DNA of 64,000 nt from Talinum fruticosum (lineage: Eukaryota > Streptophyta > Magnoliopsida > Caryophyllales > Talinaceae), in assembly GCA_021018815.1 (NCBI GenBank), contig JAITYX010000120.1:186001-250000 (forward strand), read 5' to 3'. The notes beneath the pieces are model-generated. The model saw nothing but the letters and a program-made list of their open reading frames with translations, made no database searches and was not told the origin of the DNA. Shown piece after piece: positions 1 through 11,480 of the stretch (the stretch's first letter is position 1; every line of letters starts with the position of its first letter). Both the position numbers and the translations under genes were made by a program.

Positions 1-49
1 TCCTTTTATACAACTCGGAAAAGTATTGAGCAGATGTCTCGAGTCTTCA
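1..49 (-). repeat. Copia-1 3' LTR (first 49 bases only)
   Basis: This matches the outer end of the 5' LTR (about 14172-14223), including the run ACAACTCGGAAAAGTATTGA. Both copies end in CTTCA on the plus strand, so the LTR starts TGAAG on its own strand. The polypurine tract follows directly. The rest of this LTR lies left of the window. Confidence 0.85.
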
Positions 50-62
50 ATCTCCCCCTTTT
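50..62 (-). other. Copia-1 polypurine tract
   Basis: On the element's strand this reads AAAAGGGGGAGAT and abuts the 3' LTR, the standard plus-strand primer position. The same tract sits at the matching place in Copia-2 (21285-21297). Confidence 0.85.
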
Positions 63-839
63 GATGAAAGGCATTCCATACTTAGATAGAAACTTTGTTA
101 GTGAAAAAGATCCGATTCCGAGTAGTTGCGCATGAGATGAGATGAGTAAGACATACTTAATGTATCGGAGCATAAAGTGAAGTATGCTTTATCAAGGAAT
201 TAATGTTAACTCGGAAAAGCATGCTAACAATAATGAACTCAAAAATTAATAATGAAATGCATTAGTCCATTAAAGTTAAAGAAAATATATATTCAAAAGG
301 AGGGAAAAACTCCCCTAAACAAGACAACAAGTTTTTCCGACTCTATTTCTCCCCTTGCCTTCCACCAAAAAAAACAAAACAACAAAAAGAAGGGAAGAAA
401 AGAACAATTAGTACAACTCGATGTCCGGACAAAAGAAAGAAAATGAAAATCTCTCGAAAGAAGAATCTGCGGACCGAGGAATTATGACTCAGTGCATGGC
501 ACCTACGAGGGAGAGGGGGATTTTTGAGTGGAAGCGGAGGGGTTGGAGGTATGCCAGCGCTGTTAAGATCTTAACGATGTGCTTGAGCGCGGCGGAGGGA
601 GAACCGGTATGATCATCGGGGCTCGGCTCCGAGTGGCCGACCCGTAACGAGTGGATCAAGGGGTTCTTCCCGTTGAACCTTGGTAGCTGGAGGGGGCTGC
701 TCAGCCTAACCCGCCGGTGCAACTAGGTCTTCGACCCACCCGGACTCACCGTCCGAGCCGAGTACTGCTATATGAGCTTGTGGAGCAGTCTTACCCTCGG
801 CAGCTTCCCATCGCTTCTTCCTTGTGTTCCTCCCTTGCC
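63..839 (-). other. Copia-1 region between the extra ORF and the polypurine tract
   Basis: Positions 63-450 resemble 21300-21790 of Copia-2, including a shared GGGAAAAACTCCCCTA motif near 300, and look noncoding in both. Positions 450-839 are GC-rich and probably hold the ruined C-terminal end of the extra ORF. Short plus-strand reading frames here (252-446, 421-612, 717-1172) have no family signature and are not called as genes. Confidence 0.5.
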
Positions 840-2112
840 CGGATGGAGCCGCCTCACCGCAGGCTCCTCGCGCTCGTCGCTTCTACATCTGCAGCCTTCT
901 TCTTCTTCTTCCCCGCTATCCGAGGAGGTCGACTCGGGCTCGAAGACGCTTCGGACACGTCTAAGTCACCATGGTCCCGAGCCGCCTTGGACCTTCTCTC
1001 TCGAGGAGCTCGATCAGCTCCTTCGCTCCTTCACCAGCCTCCCTCATCTCAAGAATCGAGTTTGCTACTCTCGGATTTGGGATTGGGCGGTCTTTTGGTT
1101 GATATTCAAGTTTTGGATGGCAAGTTTGGAAGACCGGAGCGTGTCCTGGAAGACAAGTGGACACAGAGCTGATTTTGTCCATAAAACCGGGGACAAAAGA
1201 GCAGAGAGAGATTTGGAGGCACCTGAGGTGGAGGCACCAACACGTGGAGAGGGCGAGAGAGAGAGGGGTTGATTTCCGAGTCCGAGGCGGAGAAGGAGGC
1301 CTCGGCTCCGAGTTATGTACCCGGACACCGGGGTTAGTTTCTCGGTATCCGTACCCTCGAAGTTCCTTTTGCCGACAACAACGGCAACCTCGCATACAGC
1401 GTTGGGGTCCGAGGGAGAGGAACTTGGAATTGATTGAAGACAAGGGTGAGAAGAGCACCGAAGGGAAGGGAGGTGTTCTTCTTTGTTTGGTGTTAAGCCG
1501 GCACAACTGCCATCCGCTCAATTATGGAGGGGAACAGGTCTACTTCATAGCCCTCAAGAATGTCAAAAAGAGATTTGAGGTGCTTGGAGTTGGGGTTCTC
1601 CTTGCTAGAATTCCGAGAGAAGAAAGTTCTCATCAGCAGAAAGCACGAAGGCGTGCTTCGACTTCAATTGGGTCACCGAAAAGTTTTTCCGGGACTCAGG
1701 GAATTCTTTGGCGTATTTTTCAAAGAAGTCGTCGACAACTTCAAGTGAAAGGAATGGGGTTGCTGTTCAAGAAAAGGCAAGAAACCTTGAACAAGCGGTG
1801 GAGGAGAGAGGTGTTTATTCGAACAGTGATGTTTTGAACCCGGGATGTTAGATCATTTTCCGAGGAGGTGAGGTGAGTGTAGAACTCGAAACGAGTTCGG
1901 GATAGATGAACTCGCTGAAGCACATAAAGTTATATGCGCCGGTGGTTTGAATGTGAGCCAACCAAGAAAATTTGGTTGAGGAAAGAATTTGTCGTCCAGC
2001 GCAAGGTGCTCGGGTGATGGGTTTGGAGGGGTTGAGCTTTCGGAGTTTTGGTGTGAGGCTTTTTGGAGGGGGAAGAGACTTGGAAGTCGAGATGGTTACC
2101 TCTTTTAGGCAT
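840..2112 (-). pseudogene. Copia-1 post-pol extra ORF, plant transposon protein (Transposase_32-like), degenerate
   Basis: This is the counterpart of the Copia-2 gene at 22100-23432. I place the start at the ATG at 2112 (MPKRG), which lines up with MAKRG in Copia-2. A central fragment (1923-1741) contains FEFYTHL and CLFLNSNPIPF, matching SEFYSHM and TLFLNSNLVPV in Copia-2; this is the core of the plant-retrotransposon domain annotated as putative plant transposon protein. A later fragment (1521-961) keeps the proline-rich hinge after a GYRETNP motif. The pieces lie in different frames with stops between them, so no whole protein is made. The family's role is unknown; its position recalls the env-like ORF of SIRE elements. 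A TATA box lies upstream at 2342-2352. Confidence 0.65.
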
Positions 2113-2341
2113 TTTCATAGGTGGAAGGAAAGATGAAACTTTTGAAGAAAAGAGAGGAAGAGGTAGATGAGAAGAAACGAAAAAGAGTAGAAGAAACAGT
2201 GAAAGCAGATCGAAACTTACTTGAGATGGCCTTTTCGTCGCTTGAAGAAGTTCAAAGATCACTGTGTACGTAGAAATCTTCCGCGAAAAGTTTCGTTTGA
2301 AAGAGATGAAATGTAGAATACCGAGACGAAGATGAATAGAC

Positions 2342-2352
2342 GCTATTTATAG
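2342..2352 (-). promoter_or_regulatory. TATA box candidate for the Copia-1 extra ORF
   Basis: The minus strand reads CTATAAATAG about 230 bases before the ATG at 2112. A CT-rich leader lies between them, and a short GA repeat lies further upstream (about 2500-2516). Its position between pol and the extra ORF suggests separate transcription, but there is no transcript evidence here. Confidence 0.5.
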
Positions 2353-2704
2353 AAAAGAAACGCGCCCATCAACTATCCGTTAAGTATAACTCCGTTCGAC
2401 TCGGCTTGTCCATCAGTCATCGAAGACCGGTGTGACGGTTCTCTTCAACGGTTAAGATTTCAGTGGTTAGAGATCCACGGCTATCGTCCGATCATAGCGC
2501 TGAGAGAGAGAGAGAAAAGATTTTGAAAATATATTCCGAAACTCTCCACTATTCTAGATATAATTTCAGAAAATTTGAAGTCCAAATTTTTCTCTATGTT
2601 TGAGTGTGACTCGTAATGGGTTCCGAGTGACTCGAAACAAGAAATAACTACTAACCCAAGTATCACTAAATCAACTAAGCTAATGGTTATTGATAATTTG
2701 AAAA
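2353..2704 (-). other. Copia-1 spacer between pol and the extra ORF, with GA repeat
   Basis: No coding signal is seen. The stretch holds a GA microsatellite near 2500-2516. Copia-2 has a longer GA run at the same relative place (23764-23802), so the repeat may be an inherited promoter element rather than chance. Confidence 0.5.
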
Positions 2705-2901
2705 CACATAGCACATAATCATGCATTTAACATACCAAGCTCATTCCGAATGAAACAAAATTGATCTTCACCAAGAGGCTTAGTAAAGATATCAGCTAAT
2801 TGAAGATTAGTAGGAATGAACTCAAGTTCAACGTCACCTCGATATGCTTTGTCTTCGAGTGCTGGACTGGATTCTTGGTGAAGCTGATTGCACTTTGATT
2901 G

Positions 2902-3981
2902 TGTAACGCCCCAAACCCATAATCACCGGTTTTAGACTAAGCAAGCCGCTAGCCGATGATTAGCGCAGTGAAAAGTAGGTCGAGGGCATTACCGCCGCCC
3001 TTACCGGAGGAAAGGGCAAGGCTATAACAATAGATACGTTTCTAACCCCGGTTACTTGCTTTTGCCATTAACAGCAAGTGTCTCATGATAAGGCATAAAC
3101 TTTAACTTGTACGAAGATTAAGCATAAGTATAGACTACTCGTCCGGTAAACTACGACAACGGCACTTAACCCTTGATACTCCAACCGGGTTGTCACTCGC
3201 GAGCCTCTAAATCCTTAGCAGACCTTTGCTTCAAATCTTCCACACCTTTACCTAAAACAAAACAAGAAAACATTTTCGAAATGTGAGCCGAAGCTCAATA
3301 CGTTCACTATCATGCAAGTAAAATAATAGTTATGAAGTAATTGAGTTGAGCGCATGCATTTCAATTCATTTGTAAATGAGGGAGAGTGAACAATGTAAAA
3401 TTGTTGCTAATTGATTATCCGAATGGATCCCTTTACAATCATCGGGTTTCCCTAAATGCATGTGCACACACCTGCACCGATCGGATAGTCCGGTTGAAGG
3501 CGGTTAACCGGTACGGGGTTACTAACCTGGATATTGGGCGTACCAAGTATTGGCACTTGATGGGCGGGTCCATATTAATGATGGCAAATATCATTTGCAA
3601 ACAATTCTTCATTGTTGTTAATGACGGCCATACCCGGCCTTGATTTGTAAATAAAACACTGAAGGGCACGATCAATGAACGTACCTTGTTGACGTTCCTC
3701 CTTTTTCTTTTCGGGCGGAATCCGGATGAACGCACGACGCCGGCGCTGGATGACCTTAATTAAGGATATAAGAGTTTTATTAATAAACTGAATTTTTATT
3801 TCTTATTTATTAAATTACTTCAAATATATTCTGAAATGAAAATTAACAAAGTACCTTTTTTAAAGGGTACTAATGATATCTTTAATATATACAATCTATT
3901 CATTTTATTCTATACCATGCATAAGTATATACATATATATATACTTAAAAATATATATAGAGCTTTCTTCTAAATACATGC

Positions 3982-4028
<47 letters not shown>

Positions 4029-5869
4029 TTAACCTCAATAAACATAGTTTTCTCCTACATAGTATTAAGGTTAATTCTAACCTATAAGGTTTATTTATTT
4101 CCCTTTTATAAAATACAAAGTTAAATATATGTACATGTTAACATCGGATAATGTCTCATCCTTCTCGACTAATACTATTAATAAATGATAATGATACTTG
4201 TTTTAAAACTAAAGAAAGGTTTACTTTTTAATTACCGATACTATTTAGCTATCATATATATATCTTGATTTATTTATTTATATTAATTATTTCTTGATTA
4301 TTCTGTTTTTATAATGGGAGAAACCAAGGTGCCAATTCTTTAGCATAATACTCTCATAACCCTTCAGCTTTCACAGCTTCCTCTAAGCTCACCATTAAGT
4401 CAAAAGGTCATCTAAATTAATCCGTAACTCAATCTATCCAGGATCTGTCCTTGTGACAGGATTTGTCCATAAATGTCCTTCATACAGGGATTTCCACAAT
4501 CCTTCTTCAAGTTCGATATATTCAGATCTCACCAAATTTCTCCCAGTCTCCATGCATCATTTACGTACATACCATAACCAAACTTTTAAACTCCAAGCAG
4601 GAAAGAACAACTAATTACAACTTAAATACTTAAATCAAAAGAAATGAAGAACTCGAATCTGAAAAATTAACCTAAGAATTTAATTAAACGAACCGAAACC
4701 GAAATTTACTCTAAGAAATTAAATTAAAAGATGAAAAATTACCCTAAAAACCAAAGTTAACGGGGTTAATTTTTGAGGGGTTTTTGAGGTGGTTGAAGGT
4801 GGTGGTGGAAGATCGAGGAGCACCGAAACAGAGCGGCAGTCGGCGACCGGAGCAGTCCCGGGAGTAGCGCGGCGTCGGTGCCCGGTCAAGGTGGCGATAG
4901 TCGGACAGGGACCGAAACCGGGAAACCGAGACCAACCGAAGGCACCGTGACTAAATTAGGGCAAACTCGGTAGAGGCAGGCGCAAACTCGAGCAGAGGCG
5001 GGAGTAAGGATGGCGGTGTGCTGGTGTTTGGTGGTTGAGGCGGCGGCAGCGCGGCGGAAGGTAGTAGCGGCGGCTGTCGGTGTGTCGTAGTGGTGTTTCC
5101 GGTGGCTGAAACGAGCGGGAAGAGGGAGGCGGAGGAGGCAGCGAAGGGAAGGATGAGTTGTTAGGTGTTTGATGAGGAACCCGGTGAAGATGATGGTGGC
5201 GGTGCCGGTAGCTAGCCGGTGGTGGCGATCGGCACCGCCGAGAGCCGCCGGTACTGCCAGCTAGTGGTGGAGGTGGGACGCGAGAGCGAGGCAGGGCGTC
5301 GGGTGAGAGAGAGAGAGAGAGAGAGAGAAAGGAGGTTTGTGGATTATCGGGTTTTAGGTTTAGGGAAAAAATGACAGCTTTAGATTTCTTTACGTTTTTA
5401 TACTCCCTCTCCTCCCCTCTTGCAATGGGCCATCCAACCTAAACCCTTCTCTCGGCCCATCTCTCTTGCAGGCTTATCCTAACCCAGACTCTAATTCCCC
5501 CTCTTAATACTTATCATCATCTTTTCTATTTAAGCTTATCTTAATCTAGGAATTTTATTTTTAGCAATATTAAGTTTATAGAAATTATATTTGTTTTATT
5601 TGTTTAAGAATTTTTAGAACCCAAAATAAATTAGTTACGTAATAGTGTTAATTATCTTTTAAATCATTCAAATTTATAGAGTATGTTCGTGCGTCGTCAT
5701 TGTCATCATCCGGTTCCTGCATTTTAAACAACATTGATAGATATATATATATATACATATGTACACACACATGTGTAATATGAAAATATTTGGAATTTGA
5801 AATGCACGCGCTCATGCTAATCTTGAATGTATTTAAAGTTAATTATTTTCTTAAGGACGGGGTGTTACA
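2902..5869. mobile_element. TG...CA insertion with 5-bp TSD, probable solo LTR of a Ty3-gypsy element
   Basis: The insert starts TGTAACGCCCC and ends GGGGTGTTACA. It is flanked by perfect duplications of GATTG (2897-2901 and 5870-5874). The same place in Copia-2 (near 24250) is uninterrupted, which proves the ends. It holds no gag-pol, so a solo LTR is the simplest reading; the ends and ~3-kb size resemble long LTRs of Tekay/Del-type chromoviruses (inference). Inside are a (TA)n run at 3985-4024, a GC-rich block at 4790-5300 and a GA run at about 5305-5328. The small reading frames inside have no recognisable product. Confidence 0.85.
3985..4024. repeat. (TA)n microsatellite
   Basis: About 20 uninterrupted TA units lie inside the probable solo LTR. 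Confidence 0.95.
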
Positions 5870-6299
5870 GATTGTCACACTTGATTGGTACTGTTTTGAA
5901 GGACAGTCCAAGATCTTTTAAGTGTTGTTTTATCCATAGAATCTGAGCGCAACGAGCTCCAACTGCAATATACTCAGCTTCAGCAGTTGATAGAGCTACC
6001 GAGTTTTGCTTCTTTGAGTGCCGGGATATTAGGGATTGACCCGAAATTGGCAAGCTCCAAAAGTGCTCTTTCGATCAACTTTATATCCAGCGTAGTCCGC
6101 ATCCGAGTATCCAGTGAGAGTCGGTTCCGAGTCTCCGGAATACCATAGACTTAAGTTCCGAGTACCTGCAAGATATCTAAATATTCTCTTCACCGCGAGT
6201 GAGATGTGATTCTTTTGGATTAGCTTGAAATCTTGCGCATAAGCAAACACCGAACATTATATCAGGCCGGCTAGAAGTAAGATATAGCAAAGATCCAAT

Positions 6300-9200
6300 C
6301 ATACCTCGATAGAGTTTCGATATGTTGCTTTACCTTTCTCATATGAGTCAAGTTTTATCGTCGTTGCTCATAGGTGTAGATGCGTGCTTTGCATCTTGAA
6401 GTTTATATTTCTTCAGCAGTTCCTTGGTATACTTTGATTGATGGACATAGATCTCATCTTTGTCTTGTTTGATTTGTAAACCAAGGAAGAAATTGAGTTC
6501 TCCCATCATACTTGTAACAACCCGACCCTAAATCACATTATTTATTTTATTAATTACACTATTTATATAATTCAGCGCGTGCAGTTCAATTTGATATTTT
6601 GTATTTACATTATCCTTATACATGTGTTATGCAGCTAAGGCGACGGAGTGGCCCTAATAAAAATCTCATAATAAGATTTTAATTTGTGAACATTGTTATT
6701 AAAAACAAAATTAAAAGTAACAATAAAAGAAAACAAAATAAGTAAATAAAGAAATAAATCAAAATAATAAAATAACCAAATTAGATTTTTCTAAGGAAAA
6801 ATCTAGAGAAAGAATTCTCTCGGAATGTGTAGGCAGCTTAAAAATTCATTTCATTCCTCACTCGAGCTCATCCTCTCTCCCGTGCTCCCTCCCTCGTTCT
6901 TCCCTACCTCTCCCCGCTTCGCCCGCCTCTCCAAGCCTCCCTCGGTCGTGCCGGTTCCGGCGACCGGGCACCACCAATGCCTGGGCGAAGCCGACACTAG
7001 CACCGGCCTCCTCTCGACGCTAGCGCTCTCTCTTTCTCCTCCTCGCGTGCCTCTCGCTCCTTCCCCTGCCTCCACTCGTGGCTCGCTCTCGGCCACCAGC
7101 GCCACCAACGCCGGCTAGAAGCCGACGCCGGCGTCGTTAGGGAGACGCTTGACGCCTCTCTCGCGCGCGGCAGATGCCCTACCTCACCATTGCCGCGACC
7201 CACTCTGCTGCCCAACCATCAGCCGCAGCTCGGCCGTCGGAGCTCGACGGCGGTGCTGCCCGCAGCTTGCCGGAGCTACCGTGCACCACCAACATCCCCT
7301 CCTTCCTCTCCTTGACTCCTCCTCCGTGAATTCGAAGGTAAAACTCTAAACCCTAAATTATCAAGTTCATTATTTATTTGAGCAATTATAGTTGTGAAAT
7401 TGAATTATCCGATTTATAAATATGTTTCTGGAGTGAATTTAAAGATTAATTTGGGAAAATTCGAATTGGTGTGGAGGATTTAGGTTTGGTATTTTGATGA
7501 ATTGATTGTGCGAATGTGAATGAATGTGACTCGTTTTGGGAATTTATGAACTAGTGAATGAGATTGAGGATGTTTTATTATCGAATTGAACAATTTGGTG
7601 GAATTGTTACATTTTGAAAATCGTTATATTGAGCAAACAAAGGGGAATGTGTGCGTAAAAGTTGAAATTCGATAATGTGCAAGTGTACAGGCATGGAAAA
7701 TAATTGAGCATTAGGCATACCTAATGGTGGCTGTGAATGTGAAGTCCGTCGGGAGAACAACGCTTATGACCTTAAAGTGGTATATGTATGAACTTTTGGC
7801 AATTCGGCAAATTGTGAAACCTTCCTATGGAAAGGCATTTGACGGATTAATTAACCACTTGACTATGAGTTCCGAGTACAGAGAAGGGAGAAGTGGGGAA
7901 TGAATTAAAAATAAGTGTTTGTGTATATATATGTACACCATTTTCAATCCAAGTCAACTAGCAAATCGAATCACACCAACATCATTGGGTATTTAGTTAG
8001 CCTAATCATCCTCTTTAATTAATATAAATTGTATTCAATAATTGAAACGGAATCAACGCAAAGAAAGCTGAGTAATACAAACATTAGTTTAATCGATTTT
8101 CATACGAATATAGGAAATGAAATAAATTGTTAAAGCTTATACAAACTCAAGCATTAAAACTCAAGAAAACATTATTAACCCTAGAAAACCATTTTAAACG
8201 TAACCGAGGCCACTTCCGTTGCGGAATAGCTGGTGACTCAAATTTCGCAAAAGGGGAGAAACAAATATTCTCGGCTCGTGTACGTTCATTGCTCGTACCT
8301 TTCGAAAACTCACATGTTTCATCAAATCTCAACATTTCTCATATATATAACTAATAATGAATCATTCGCAAATCAAGTTTTGCCACCTAATTAAGTGGTC
8401 CCCGCCCAATTATCAATTATGAAGGCTTAGGCCCACCAATTATACTGCGCGCGGCGTCAACTCGGGTTATCTGGTCGGCCCGGGGTGAGCACCTGTTCAA
8501 CGATCGTATCAATTACCAAGGGGTTCCACTTTCGGATAATAACCTAGCAAGCAAGTTTTACTTATATTCTCTCCCCGATTTCAAACTAAAATGAATTGAA
8601 ATGCGCGCGCTCAATTAAAATATTTTCAAAGTTGTTTTACAGTGCAGGAATGTTCGTACCGAGTTTCGACTCATTCTTCGAAATATTTTACTGTTTTTGT
8701 TTTAGGAAGAAGCATTGGTGAACAATCAACCATTTACCAAGTCCGACGAAGGCAAACCTTAGTCAACCACGTTGCATCCGCAATTCGAAGGTGCATAGAC
8801 GCTTACAGTGATTTTACCCTCAACCAGGGTTTAGGTATGACCTTGGGAATTATTATACATTGTACATTATCTTGTGGATTAAACAAAAGTCTAAGTTGTA
8901 TAAATATTGTATTGCTAAACCCGTAAACCGTATTTTGGGATGACATAGCTACTTGGGTAATAAGTAGTTACTCCTAACAAGCATTTTTGAAATATAACCG
9001 TGGATGCCCAAACCGTATTTCATTTTATTTCAATTATTTAGCCTTGTCCTATTTTTAGGATGGCGGTAACGCCTTCGATTGTTACCTTCAGCTGCAACCT
9101 TACATAACAAGTCCCTAATGAAGGGATTATTAAGTAATGGTGATTGGGGCGTTATAATACTCATTTGGAATTCTCGACTCATCAACTCGGAAAATTCTCG

Positions 9201-9780
9201 GCACGTAAATTCATTAGTAGCATCGAAGATAATATCATCAACATAGATTTGAACAATAAGGAAATCTTTCCCCTTGGTCTTCATGAAGAGAGTCTTATCG
9301 ATCCGACCTCTTTTAAAATCATTTTGGACCAAGAAGCTACTCGGTCTTTCATACCAAGCTCGAGGGGCTTGTTTAAGACCATAGAGTGCCTTTTGAAGTT
9401 TTAAAACATGATTTGGAAATTCTTAGTTTTCAAAACCAGGAGGCTGCTCGACATAGACTTCCTCTTCAATAAAACCATTGAGAAACACACACTTAACATC
9501 CATTTGATATAACTTAATATTCAGGCTCGATGCGAATGCCAACGTAATTTTAATAGCTTCGATTCTGGCAACAAGTGCAAATGTTTCCCCACAATCAATT
9601 CCTTCTTCTTGATTGTATCCTTGAGCTATAAGTCTAGCCTTGTTTCTGACTACCACTCCACCCTTATCCAGTTTGTTTTTGAAAACCCATTTGGTTCCTA
9701 TAATTGGGTGGTCGAAGGTCGGTTGGTCGAGTTCAAACTTGGTTTCTTTCAAATTGATTGAGTTCCTCTTGCATGGCCTC
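6300..9780 (-). pseudogene. Copia-1 reverse transcriptase (RVT_2), split by a 2644-bp insertion
   Basis: This copies element RNA into DNA. The N-terminal part (9752-9423) holds [31 protein letters not shown] and the [10 protein letters not shown] segment. Continuing at 9332 in another frame is KGKDFLIVQIYVDDIIFDA with the catalytic YVDD box. The reading reaches EFQMS, is cut by the insertion at 6513-9156, and resumes at 6512 with MMGELNFFLG. The break between the 9423 and 9332 pieces is a frameshift. The closest relative in the window is Copia-2 at 27119-27670. Confidence 0.88.
6513..9156. mobile_element. TG...TA insertion with 5-bp TSD, probable solo LTR
   Basis: The insert begins TGTAACAACCC and ends GGGGCGTTATA, a one-base decay of the expected TTACA end. 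It is flanked by ATACT at 6508-6512 and 9157-9161. Copia-2 (near 24857 and 25375) has the uninterrupted site. No retroviral domain is present. A GC-rich stretch with plus-strand frames (6825-7340) looks gene-like in composition but matches no family I know; such blocks are common in long plant LTRs. The termini suggest a relative of the insert at 2902-5869. Confidence 0.83.
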
Positions 9781-10110
9781 TACCCATTCAGGTTCATTAA
9801 GGGCCTCTAGTGCATTTCTAGGTTCGAGTTAATGAGATGAATGCAGTGAATGCACATAGATTTTGAAGAGAGGAGCGAGTTCTTACCCCACCTGTTGATA
9901 TCGAAATTATATTTTCTAGTGGATGACTAGAAGTAAACTTGAATGCTTTACCAGCTTCTCGATTCATGAGATTTGTGGGCTGAACCGCTTGATCTTCGAA
10001 GCTTGTTCCGAGTGATCTTCTTCATTGGCTTGTTCGTTCCGAGTGAGCTCTTGAGTTGCCTCATTCTCGAGTCACTTCGTTCGAGTGACCTCATTTTAAG
10101 CCGGTTGAGT
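9781..10110 (-). other. Copia-1 integrase-RT linker
   Basis: This acidic, Ser/Glu-rich, low-conservation linker joins integrase to RT in copia polyproteins. It contains several stops. The overlapping frames at 9948-10142 and 9973-10170 are not separate genes. Confidence 0.5.
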
Positions 10111-11310
10111 CTAAGTCTTTGTGGGTTCAGCTTCGTCATCATCTCTACCGAGCTTCAATTCCGAGTTTGAAGACTCGCTTGGTTTCTCCTGTTCAAGCTC
10201 ATCAAACACAATGTGGATACTTTCTTCCACTTTGTTAGTTCTCTTATTGAAAATACGATAAGCCTTGTCTGTGAGAAGAATAACCCGAAAAAATACCTTC
10301 ATCTCGACCGAGCATCAAACTTGGTCGAGTGATCCTTACCATTGTTGTGAACGAAGCACTTACATCCAAATGGTCGGAAGTAGGAAATATTTGGTTTCTT
10401 CCCCTTGTAGAGCTCGTAAGGTGCTTTCTTCTATATGGGTCCGATGAGGCATCTATTCAAAGTATAGTTGGTCGTGTTGACCGCCTCAGCCTGTAAATAA
10501 TAAGGAAAGTTGTGCTCAATCATCGTCGTTCTTGCTATTTCTTCAGGGGTTCTGTTCTTTCTCTCTACTACTCCATTATGTTGAGGAGTTCTGGATGCTG
10601 AGAAGTTGTGAGAGATTCCATTTTTGTCACAAAACTCGAGAATTCCGAGTAGTCAAACTCCCTTCTATGGTCGGTTCGAATCCTCCGGATCCGAGTCCGA
10701 GACTCAACTTGGATTTTTCTACAAGCAACTCCTTGAAGGCTTCATTTTTGTGCTTAAGAAAACACACCTAGGTAAATCGAGAATAATCATCAATAATAAT
10801 GAATATGTAAGATTTACCTCCAAGACTCTTAATGGGAATTTCACCACATAAGTCCATATGCAGTAGCTCAAGCACTTTGGATGTGGAAACTGTCTTCAGA
10901 GATTTGAATGAAGATCCGACTTGTTTCCTCTCGGTGCATGCTTCACATACTTTATCTTTCTCAAAAACACAGCTTAGGTAAGCCCCTAACCGCACCATGA
11001 GATGCCAGCTTTTTGATAGTATGCATGCTAATATGGCCTAATCTACGATGCCATGACCATGAATCATCATGTAGAGATGCTTTTAAGCACGACAAATTTT
11101 GACTAGGATCGAAAGAGGAATGATATAGGTGTTACCTGATCTCTTACCTAAAAGCTTGATCTCTTTGGCAGTGACATAAAAAATGTAGCAATTGGTCCGA
11201 GTGAATCTTACCTCTTGACCTTTATCACATAGTTGAGAGATGCCGAGCGGATTGTACTTTAATCCTTTGACAAGGTAGACTGGACTCGACCAGATTTCTT
11301 CCTTTTCCAA
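10111..11310 (-). pseudogene. Copia-1 integrase (GAG-pre-integrase, HHCC, rve core)
   Basis: Integrase joins element DNA to the host chromosome. From 11310 leftward are the pre-integrase motif GISQLCDKG, a WHRRLGHISMHTIKKLASHG segment giving the two histidines of the HHCC zinc site, and KVCEACTERKQ giving the two cysteines. The core starts at LLHMDLCGEI (first Asp), has RTDHRREF (second Asp) near 10675, and NGVVER (Glu) near 10570. The C-terminal part keeps KAYRIFNKRTNKVEESIHIV (10302-10111). Stops and frame changes split it into at least four pieces, so it is inactive although the catalytic residues survive. Confidence 0.85.
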
Positions 11311-11480
11311 TCTTGCTTATCCCAACTATCTTGCCTTTGCTATCATCTCCAAATGTGACTTTTCCTCCTTTATGTTTTTCCAACTCGTAAAAGAGTCCCG
11401 CATCTCCCGACATGTGGCGGGAACATCCACTCGTCAAGGTACCGGTGTCCTTTGATCTTTTCCGAGTGACCTCTTGAGGA
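11311..11480 (-). pseudogene. Copia-1 aspartic protease remnant
   Basis: Copia proteases cut the gag-pol polyprotein at an LDSGCSRHM-type active site. Here the segment near 11420 reads LTSGCSRHMSGD, so the catalytic aspartate is replaced by threonine. The following KVTFGDDSKGKIVG stretch is the expected next part of the domain. The protease could not work even without the other lesions. Confidence 0.75.

Larger units (their letters stand above)
2705..6300 (-). pseudogene. Copia-1 RNase H, split by a 2968-bp insertion
   Basis: Ty1-copia RNase H removes the RNA strand of the RNA:DNA hybrid during reverse transcription. The N-terminal part (6250-5875) shows the family signatures SDADYAG and VALSTAEAEYIAVG and runs to PIKCDN, where the insertion at 2902-5869 begins. 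After it the reading resumes at 2901 and runs to about 2705 through the usual C-terminal ADIFTKPLGEDQF segment. Several frame breaks are present besides the insertion. The intact-site counterpart is Copia-2 at 24039-24712. Confidence 0.85.

Noticed and set aside
717..1837. Plus-strand open frames of 151-226 codons
   Set aside because: They lie antisense to the copia extra ORF, whose minus-strand fragments match Copia-2 at protein level. The plus-strand translations have no family signature.
6825..7349. Apparent small plus-strand gene in a GC-rich block
   Set aside because: It lies inside a TG...TA insertion with target duplications. The translations in several frames are all Ser/Pro/Arg-rich, as expected from composition.
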